Source: Hygrocybe punicea (lineage: Eukaryota > Basidiomycota > Agaricomycetes > Agaricales > Hygrophoraceae). From it: DNA of 64,000 nucleotides. The notes beneath the pieces were generated by a model that saw only the letters and a program-made list of their open reading frames with translations, was not told the DNA's origin and ran no database searches. Below are positions 56,359-64,000 of the stretch, piece by piece. The DNA lies in NCBI GenBank assembly GCA_963556145.1, contig OY744461.1, positions 4,650,001 through 4,714,000 of the forward strand, given 5' to 3'. The translations under genes and the position numbers were made by a program. Positions within the stretch are counted from its first letter, which is position 1. Every line of letters begins with the position of its first letter.

Positions 56359-58686
56359 ATGTCACATCATGCGTGTTCAAAAAACACAAGCCCTGAGCTT
56401 CGCCTCGCCATTGTCCAAATGGCCAAAAAGCAAATCCCTACCAACATAATTGCAGATATTTTCGGCATGCCCAAAAGGACAATCCGACTCATTGTCAGGA
56501 TTCACCACATTTGGGGGGACTTTGTCAGTGCACCAAGGTCAGGGAGGCCTCGACTAGTCAACAGAAGGACACTCCATCATCTTACAAGGATATTGGAGGT
56601 GGATAGACATCAAACCCTTCGAGATATCACCAATACTGCATCCACTGCAATGGGGAGGCCAGTGAGCAAACAGACAATTTCTTGGACCCTGGGTGACATC
56701 GGAATGAATTCTCGCATCGCACGACGCAAACCTTACCTTAAACCAGCCAATAGAAAAGCTTGACTTGAGTGGGGAATGGTTGCACAGGGGTGGAGTATGG
56801 AAGAGTGGAAATGAGTTATATGGACTGATGAATATTTGGTTGAGTTGGGCAAAAACTCTCGTGTAATTCGTGTCTGGAGACTAGTGTTGCCGAAGTTAGG
56901 TTCGGTCCGGTTTTTCGCTATTTTTGAAAAACCAGAACTGGAACCGTTGGTTCGGTTCAGCCAAATGCCAAACCCAAACTGGAACCATGTCGAATGGTTC
57001 CACGGTGTTCGGTCTGTGTTCAAAGGCGGTTCGAACTGTGAACCAACCTCCAAATACCTCGCGTGGGCCAGACGCACATCAATTGATGCGGCTGTCACCC
57101 TCACGAGGTAGATGGGGGGGCACTCCGTCTGTTTTTGCGAGGTTGGGTTGGGGCCAGGCACTTCCCATGGGCATCCACGCGTGCTACCTACCTCGCGAAG
57201 AACGGGGACGCATCAATTGACACGCTCTGTCTGTTTTCACGAGGTTGGATGGGGCCAAGGACTTTCCATGGGCGTCCGTGCGTGCTGATGACCTTGCGAA
57301 GAACGGGGCACATCAATTGATGTGCTCCATCTGTTTTCGCGAGGTTGGATGGGGCTGGGGACTTCCTATGGGCGTCCGCACATCAATTGACGTGGCTAGG
57401 GCATGTTCGTGAGAGACGTACCTGGGCCAGTAGGTGGGCGCACCACCCTCCCAGCCTTCAACTCCCCGTTGTCGTTGTTGTTGTCGTGTTGGTGTTGGTG
57501 TTGTAAGTGGTGGTGGAGGCAACAATGGTCGTGATCATCCACGTTTGACGTGGCAGGTGGCTGCTGCCACTGGTGTTGCTCTGCTGCTGCTGCCAGCATT
57601 GCTGTTGCTGCTGCTGCAGTTGTGGATGCGGTTGCGGTTGCTGCTGCTGCTGCTGCGGTTGCGGTTGTGGTTGCGGTTGCGGTTGCTGCTGCTGCTGTTG
57701 CTGTTGCTGTCGTTTGGGGCCATTTGGCCATCATTGGGGTGGTGGCATTGGTGGTGTTGCCACTGCCATTGATGCTGCTGCCTCTGCTGCCCTCGATTCA
57801 CTCTGACTCACGTTGGAACGTGAGGGTGGTTGTTGGGTGGAGTTGACCACGGGCGCCTTCTTTATGTGGTCAAGGTGGGCCACGGGGGGCTGTTCTATGT
57901 AATAAAATGTCAGTAAAATATAGTATGAAGCTGTTACTTACTGTGGTTGTTGAGTAACGTTAGTGTTGAGTCGAAATTAGGGTGTCGCGTGAGTATGTTT
58001 AAGGTCACATGACCTAAGTTCACGTGACTGCATAGAAAAAAATGTGAAAAATTAAGTATCTAAATGAGTATCTACGTAGGTAACTATACATTACGGTTCG
58101 CGGTTCAAACCAGGTTCGGATCAGTTCCAAACCAAACTTCGGCATCACTATTGGAGACGGCCTGGTGAGGAGTATCTCGACAAGTGTCTGGCACCTACCT
58201 TCAAGTCTGGCCGAACCAGCGTAATGGTGTGGTCATGCATTGCATACAACCAGAAGGGGCCGCTCTATTTCCTACCCAAGGATCAATGGAAAGGTGTTCG
58301 ATTACATTCGTTTGATACTCGCTGGTCCATTATGGGACACATATATGGAGCTCTACAAGGAGATGGGGTTAGTTAAAGTGATGGAAGATGGTGCCCCGAC
58401 ACACTGGTCAATGGTCACAAAAAGGTTCCATGAATCACACTCAATCAAGGTATTTCCCCATCCTGCACAATCTCCGGATATGAATCCCATCGAGCATGTT
58501 TGGAAACTCCTCAAAGATTGGGTAAACAGGCATCCAGAGGTACCCCAAGATGCTGAAAGATTGAAGGTGGCTCTTTTAGAGGAATGGGACAAGATTGGCG
58601 TGGAAGTGATAAACCGGTTGATTGAGAGCATGCCTGCTCATGTTGAGGCCTTGCTAGAGGCCAAAGGAGGCCCCACACGCTATTAG
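56359..58686 (+). pseudogene. Tc1/mariner transposase, split by a hAT and otherwise decayed
   Basis: N-terminal paired-type HTH (QIPTNIIADIFGMPKRTIRL), SAPRSGRPRL, second HTH, then WTDE (first catalytic Asp, near 56823). After the hAT the frame resumes RPGEEYLDKC, VMVWSCIAYN, then MEDGAPTHW (second Asp) and SPDMNPIEHVWKLLKDW (third acidic residue Glu). The hAT sits exactly at the VWR|RPG junction with 8-bp TSD. Independent damage: TGA at 56761-56763 and a frameshift near 58285. Ends EAKGGPTRY. Confidence 0.9.
56882..58150. mobile_element. hAT element 2, 1.3 kb, inside the mariner transposase
   Basis: TIRs TAGTGTTGCCGAAGTT and AACTTCGGCATCACTA, with 8-bp duplication CTGGAGAC/TTGGAGAC (56874-56881, 58151-58158; one mismatch). 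Same TIR family as hAT element 1. The left third carries three direct repeats with TCAATTGATG and GCGAGGTTGGRTGGGG (57077-57390). On the minus strand a spliced unit: donor CACA|GTAAGTAAC at 57944, TTTACTGACATTTTATTACATAG acceptor at about 57897, followed by a Gln/Asn-rich CAGCAG/AACCGC triplet stretch (57580-57720). Confidence 0.9.
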
Positions 58687-59049
58687 ATAGGTTATCGATA
58701 GTGGGTAATAGTGTATGGAACAAAGCAAATCCAAGTCATTGAGACGTGACATCACACGCGGCAGTAACTTTTGTCACACATCTGTACCTATAGACTCCAG
58801 TCTATAGGTAATGAATACATTTAGTTGCTCTTCATATTCACACTGAGACTCCAGTCTATAGTCTATAGATCTTGTGAAATTTTTGGGCAAAAACGACACC
58901 TCCCGAGAGAGGGCTACAAGATTCTCCCAACAAGTAAGGCAACTGGACAAAGAACGAGTGCGCTAGACGTGCCTTCAAACGCTGGTCGCGGCCAGCTATT
59001 CTGCAAATGGCAAAAACATACTCCTCCCTTACTGCGATGTAATATACTA

Positions 59050-61804
59050 CTATCTGTGTCTCAACTCTCGAGCAAGTCGCCAACACAACACAAATGCAAC
59101 CACAGCCGAAATCCCTCCAATCCTAGTTTATGCAAGAGAGCAAAAAATATATACTCAACAAAATAAGCACAAAACACGAACAAAATCATACCGGAAAATA
59201 AGCGCAACGGAATTTACTCCAGCTCCTTTCTCTTCTTCTACCGCCGCCGCCGCCACCACAACTCCACCAACATGAGTCCCATTCAACTTTAACAATGTCG
59301 CTGGAAAAGTCCCATTCCCAACAGGTTTCGTACTGCCAGGATGGTGTCCATGCAGAACAGACTTGTCCGGCTCGAAAATGGCAAAAATAGCAGACGACAT
59401 CCCCGTCACAAGGAACTGCGGAATAACAACAAACACATTGTGGATCCCCTACAACAACGAAAAAAGTCAAAATGGTTTTTCGTCAACGCAAAAAAAAAGG
59501 GATTCATGAAAGATTAACACACGAACAAGAATGATCCCGGCTTTTTCGCTAATTCCTCTTCGGCCATTCTTCCAATCACGAGGACGCGTATCGCTCGCTT
59601 CTACATCAAGTCGACTCAGCCGCGCCTCTGGATTTCCCATGACAAGTCGCTCCCTTTCTTCCCCCTCATCACCCTCGCTCGATACTGATCCAGATCGCGC
59701 GCTTGCGACTTCATCCTCTCCTTGCTCCTCCCCATCAACTAAAAACTGTACCTCCTCGTCATTCGAATGCTGCAGCGGCCTCCTCGTCCGTGCGTCCAAC
59801 AATCGGATAGACACCACGTCTTCACCGCTCCCAGCTGCTCCTGCTGCTGGTTCCGTAAGAATGGCTTCCGCCAACTGAACACGACCCGGTCAGCGCATAA
59901 ACGCAAACACCCTGAACTGCCGTACCAGCGAAAACGGCGCCCACATCGTAATGGCCCATGAAAATCCAGTAATAGAAATCAGCAACGTTGCGCCAAACAC
60001 ACTCGAAGTGAAACTGGTAATTGAAAATTAAAAATTAAAAATAACCCCGCACACGTTATGGCAAACGTACAATGTAGCCGCCATACAGCCAGCAAATACG
60101 GCATGCGACACCGCCCACAGACTCACCAGGTGCACTCGCACCCGATCAAAACACGTCCGTTTCATTACGACAGGACTCCTCATCGCATCGATCCTCCTTT
60201 CCCCTCTGGCCTCCCTCACAAAAAACGGTAGAAACACGTTCATCGCGAGCGACAGCACAGCACTGAAAAATAGTGCCCGAGAACCAAGCCGGTTGGCTTC
60301 CGCTTCCAAGGCCAACACGGCAGCTGGGTCAGAACCAGGAGAGATCGGCGACGCCCGTTTGTGAAGTTCACCAACATAGACTGTGCTGTAGAACAACACC
60401 GGAAACCAGGACAACCAGGCGCTGTTATTGGTGAATTGAATTATCACACAAAATCAAATAAGATATGGAGTCGGGCTTTTTTTGCTTACAAGAATTGAAT
60501 GATGCACTGTACATTAAATTTTCAGCGAGGAACACTCGTCAGGAGTTTCAGAGATAAACGACACACAATATTCCGAATGACGCGCGGGAGTGTTCGCATG
60601 TTGGTGTATATGGCTTTCATTTCACTCCAAAACCCATGATTGCTATGTGCATTCAATTTCAGTTACCCCAATTATTCACCCAATGGAAGTCACAAAACAC
60701 ATACCCAGGAGTTAACAGCACCCTTTCCCTCGCGAATGATGCTGTGATGCCTTGCACAGCAAGCAGGAGAGCTGATGCAACCACCGACAACACTTGCAAC
60801 TCCTGGGTACCCAAGAATGGGAATATACGGGGCAGGTCGATGTTCCCGCTACAACTAAAAGTTAGCCTAAAGAAACACGATAGGGTTTTTTGCATGGCAA
60901 CGCACACAAAAAAACCAGCAACGCTGCCAATGCCAAGCATTCGCGCCGCCCAGGCATTACCACTAGCTTGTTCAGGGGTTGGTAGTGTATCGACCAGTAG
61001 TGCACGATTCATGGCTTGAACTGCTTATAGCCGCGTCAGAAAACAAAAGGTGGAACCAGGGTATGGACACGAGCCTGCGTTGATAGAAAAATCAATGCAA
61101 TATATGGCCAAAATAGCAAGCCATATTGTTAACACATCGTTCTGTTGCTTAAAGTTATAAATGTCAAGGACCAGGGGAGGGGAAAAACGTAACGTGTGTG
61201 GTTTGGGGTGCAAAGAAAATGGAAGACACGGCACGCGTGTATCCAAGTAAGAGCATAGCTGCAACGCAAATGAGAGACCCGCCTATCATGAACGGTCGCC
61301 GTCTTCCAAAGCGGGATTTCGAATTGTCGGCGAGGACGCCTATGGTACGTGGTAAGTAAACATGCAGAATGGAATCTCAAAAATCCATTCGCGAGTCATT
61401 TGTTGGTTGGTTACAAAGCCAACCGAACCAGCGCAAAGCTCAACGACACACACCGCACATTCGCGCTAATGGGAAAAAACTCACCAACGAGTGGTTGTAC
61501 GATCAAACCCGAAAGAGGTCCCGCAAGAAATACCATAGCCATCAGCGACTTGGTCAAACCGAGAGACAAAAGGTATGGCGAGGCTTGCATTTGTGTTTTT
61601 TCCCGTCAATACTTCCCAACAAGCTGTAGCATGTTACCCACCATACGACATTTCGATCGACCAAAAGAATTGTACGCCTAGGAGGCTGATCGTGATGATG
61701 GGCAGATGTGCCCATGGAGGTCCAACTATTCGCGACGTGCCGGACCACTTGGAGACGTCTGAGCCATCTTCTCCCGCCAAGGGAAGGGCGGCAAGGCCTG
61801 TCAT
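59050..61804 (-). CDS. MFS sugar:H+ symporter of the GPH/SUT1 (sucrose/alpha-glucoside) type
   Basis: Predicted plasma-membrane proton symporter for sucrose or related alpha-glucosides. Thirteen exons join in phase to 647 codons without stops: 61804-61642, 61583-61485, 61339-61194, 61141-61075, 61020-60906, 60848-60705, 60642-60567, 60506-60490, 60421-60071, 60013-59926, 59874-59527, 59448-59192, 59122-59050. Motifs: SIEMSYASPYLLSLGLTKSL, FLAGPLSGLIVQPLVG, VLADNSKSRFGRRRP (MFS signature), LGYT, QAMNRALLVDTLP, GNIDLPRIFPFLGTQELQVL, AWLSWFPVLFYSTVYVGE, GFSWAITMWAPFSLLAEAI, and IGGISAVVAFVLCWRLAREL at the end. A ~100-residue Glu/Ser-rich loop lies in exon 11. Two oddities: a 17-nt exon 8 and a GC-AG intron at 61021-61074. 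Mariner inserted about 265 bp downstream of the stop. Confidence 0.92.
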
Positions 61805-61906
61805 AGATGGCTAGCCTGGAAAACGACTAGGGGTCTGCAACTTTCGTTACCCTAAAATTTGTGAAGTGCAATGAAACGAAAAACTGGGGAACATTGCCTT
61901 TTTGGT
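61805..61906. promoter_or_regulatory. Shared divergent intergenic region (transporter / QTRT2)
   Basis: Only about 102 bp separate the transporter ATG (minus) from the QTRT2 start (plus), so both promoters must overlap. I see no clear TATA box. Decay of QTRT2 may leave the region serving the transporter only. Boundaries depend on the inferred QTRT2 start. Confidence 0.4.
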
Positions 61907-63562
61907 ATGTGCAGCAATATTAATGCGTCACGATTTGGTCCAAGACTCCAAGGCTAGGCAAGGTCACGCTCAGCCGTCCGGAACACTTGCTGAATATTGA
62001 GACACCTGGTTTAACCATTTCGACTTCACGAGGAGTTGTCCCACATCTATCCAGAGATCATTATCGGATAACAAAGGCTTTTGGATGGGTTCATATTCCT
62101 TTCGAGTCCTTGTGAGTCCTTTCTTCATTGAACAAATGCATAGTCGAAATTTTACACAACAGCTTGGAACATGTACCACCCGTCCCGACCCTACAAGCCG
62201 GAAATAACCCGCTTCACACGTTTCTAGGTTATCCACAACAGGTTATTTCGATGTCATTGCGAGATCCGTGCGACGACAGAGAGATGCCTCCGAATGGGAA
62301 CGACTTCGTTTCCGCACAATGCTTGAGAGGGGTTCGAAAGGCAAGGCGTTCCGGATTCCTCGTACACCATCTCAACAGGACTATATGTTTTTTTTTGACA
62401 ATAGGTGACGCGATCTTCATGGCGGTCGTACATCCTCGATTGCAAACCGGATGTCATTGTTGCACTATCAGATACTCCCAAAAGCGTCTGACCAAGAGCA
62501 TTGAGAGGTCCACCGCTTGGCTTGCAGATATGCTGTGACCCATCCCCACATCTCTGCTCTGTGAATTGGAAGCGCTATGTTTGCAAATTTTCATTCACAT
62601 GGCTGGCGGAGCCAGTCAGGTGGCCCGGGCTGCATTTGCACAAGGCTTGATGGAAATCCTTCATGGTAAGGAAGCAGAGGACATGAAACCACTCAATTGT
62701 CTTGATGATGGTGTAGTGGCTTACATCTTTGACTTGGTTCCCATTCGTTCAGCTCTCTCCTTCAATGATGATTCATCAATGACCAATAGCTGTTGTACTC
62801 CCACATTGACCCTGTTGCTAATGGCTTCTCTCACCCCTCTGTCCCATCATAAACTGTGATTGGTCAATTCCACCAACTCTCCACATGAGAGGCTCCTCTT
62901 AGTGCAGCACATCGGCATTGACCTATTCGATTCTCACTGGGTGTAAAGAGTGGCCAACAATGGCATTGCACTTGACTTTTGGTTTCCTGGGCCAGATCCA
63001 CAGGCTGATAGACCAGAGTATCCAAATACACGGTCCAACGGAAAGGTGGATTTGGGCTACAATCTCTATGACTTTGTCTATGCACATGATTTCTCACAAC
63101 TCTTCCATGGTGGATTTCGTACTTCCTCCAGTACATCAATGGGTGATTCCTCCCCACTGTTGGTGTGTCAGTGTGCAGCTTGTTCCCCGACTGTGCCATC
63201 CCAACACGTCTCACATAGTTCCACTGATTCAGACTTTGGATCTGAGATGCTGTTGTTGATATCCAAGAGGGTGCCCTCGTTCACATGAGCATACCTACAC
63301 CATCTCCTCCAAACTCATGAAATGTCAGTGCATTCACTCCTCACTATGCACAACCTTGAAATGTTGGATGCCTTTTTTGTCGGTGTTTGTGATGCTATTG
63401 TCTCTGAATGGTGACTCTGGATTTGCGTTAGAGGTGCAGAAGTTCATTGCTTTTTATGATGGAGGACTATCCTTGTTTGATGAAGCTAGACAAGCTTGGG
63501 TAAAGGTCGAGGCAGAAAGGGGTAAGGGAGGGCTGGCAAGGGAGAAGGCTGGACTTTGCTAA
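61907..63562 (+). pseudogene. QTRT2: QTRT2, queuine tRNA-ribosyltransferase accessory subunit, decayed
   Basis: QTRT2 is the non-catalytic, Zn-binding partner of QTRT1, which inserts queuine at position 34 of GUN-anticodon tRNAs. Recognisable in order: RFGPRL, HLLNIETPGLTISTSRGVVP and HLSRDHYRITKAFGWVHIPF (exon 1), a GTGAGT-to-ACACAACAG intron (62112-62162), HTFLGYPQQVISMSLRDP, DVIVALSDTP, SQKRLTKSIERSTAWLADML, HMAGGASQVARAAFAQGL, GIDLFDSHWV, NGKVDLGYNLYDFVYAHDFS, CQCAACSP (zinc ligands), AYLHHLLQTHEMSVHSLLTM and YDGGLSLFDEARQAWVKVEA. Damage: TGA at 62536, 62857 and 63286, TAA at 62944, frameshifts near 61945, 62480 and 63410, and a GC donor at 62341. Losses fall all along the gene, so it is not functional. 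Confidence 0.88.
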
Positions 63563-63684
63563 TGTAGGTACTACCTGAATACCTATTTAGGTTGATTCTG
63601 TTTCGAAACGGCAGTGTTCTGTTAGTCTATTATGTTTCCTCCTTGTGTTGATGCTACTCATGGTGTATTCTACTCCAAGACAAC

Positions 63685-64000
63685 ATGCCCATGCTCATGG
63701 GCAAGCCCCAACGGTTCCAGCAATGTTGCAAGTTACAGCTGGCTGTTGCAGCTGTAGAACGACCTAGAGGTGAGGCTTCCCTCCCCCCCCCCCCTATTGA
63801 GTGCCAGCCCCCTAGTAGCCCAGTGAAGTTAGCCATTAGCACGACTTTTAACGTTATCGAAGAACTGAAGGCAAATAGGGCCAGGCATGCTACCCTAAGC
63901 AATCGAGGTAAGGTAAGTGACGAGGTGTCCACAACGCTTGGTAGAGATGATACTGGCCAAGTGGGCATCGCAGGGTATTGCAGGGGAACCCTGGGTAGGA
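63685..64000 (+). CDS. Unknown ORF running off the right edge
   Basis: From ATG 63685 a frame stays open for 105 codons to the window end: MPMLMGKPQRFQQCCKL, a C-tract-encoded proline run (63783-63794), PPSSPVKLAISTTFNVIEEL and KANRARHATLSNRGKVSDEV. The C-tract is a likely site of length change, so the upstream join is uncertain. No family recognised; could belong to a further mobile element. Confidence 0.3.
   Translation, partial: MPMLMGKPQRFQQCCKLQLAVAAVERPRGEASLPPPPIECQPPSSPVKLAISTTFNVIEELKANRARHATLSNRGKVSDEVSTTLGRDDTGQVGIAGYCRGTLGR

Larger units (their letters stand above)
56265..58784 (+). mobile_element. Tc1/mariner element, interrupted by hAT element 2
   Basis: TIRs CAGATGTGTGACAAAAGTTA and complement at 58765-58784, flanked by TA on both sides. 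One transposase gene fills the interior. Confidence 0.93.

Noticed and set aside
59531..59878. 115-codon Ser/Pro-rich plus-strand ORF
   Set aside because: Antisense of the Glu/Ser-rich loop exon of the transporter.

Overview
The window looks like a repeat-rich stretch of a mushroom-forming basidiomycete genome (Agaricomycetes). Evidence: genes are split by many 50-65 bp GT-AG introns, and two complete host genes (SAM50 and a SUT1-type sugar transporter) read as typical basidiomycete proteins once spliced. The rest is LINE, Copia, hAT, Tc1/mariner, Harbinger and probable Helitron debris. No prokaryotic genes, rRNA or tRNA were found.

Layout. 1-4830: Tad1-type LINE (minus), decayed. 4840-11500: a broken minus-strand host-like gene split by a 5.0-kb long-inverted-repeat element (IR-1, 5905-10935). 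11505-13355: Copia RNase H and 3' LTR, split by a hAT MITE. 13356-16102: AT-rich repeat relics. 16103-21281: a second large TIR element carrying CCCAGGGACTCC-type arrays and minus-strand spliced low-complexity exons. 21282-27500: dispersed repeats, a solo LTR and two copies of an unknown spliced coding repeat. 27800-34956: a third long-inverted-repeat element (IR-3) with AGGATATATCCT arrays, a near-perfect palindromic core and a 100-N gap at its axis. 35138-36980: intact SAM50 (minus). 37012-40109: a DDE transposon 31 bp upstream of the SAM50 start codon. 40112-45220: hairpin repeat, AT satellite, Harbinger fragment, minisatellite. 45221-50180: a second copy of the IR-1 family (IR-2), interrupted by a Tc1-type element and a hairpin MITE. 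50182-52105: Helitron-like ORF with 19-residue repeats. 53430-55720: decayed zinc-finger ORF split by a hAT. 56265-58784: mariner split by another hAT. 59050-61804: intact 13-exon sugar transporter (minus). 61907-63562: divergently transcribed QTRT2 pseudogene.

The most unusual content is the set of long-inverted-repeat elements. IR-1, IR-2 and IR-3 share one plan: short TIR, arrays of a near-palindromic motif that differs between families, an AT-rich belt, a long acidic or triplet-repeat stretch, a 55-65 bp intron, a short first exon, then a bidirectional core. Transcription units would run outward from the core, and their first exons encode related peptides (MAT-x-x-R-x-G-x-x-Q-x-P-V). I know of no described family with this plan. 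Whether the peptides are made, and which transposase moves the elements, cannot be decided from sequence alone.

The host genes mark three small islands: SAM50 (mitochondrial outer-membrane biogenesis), the sugar transporter, and the QTRT2 relic that shares a ~100-bp intergenic promoter with it. Most nonsense codons in the decayed genes are TGA where arginine or tryptophan would be expected, as deamination of methylated CpG would produce.
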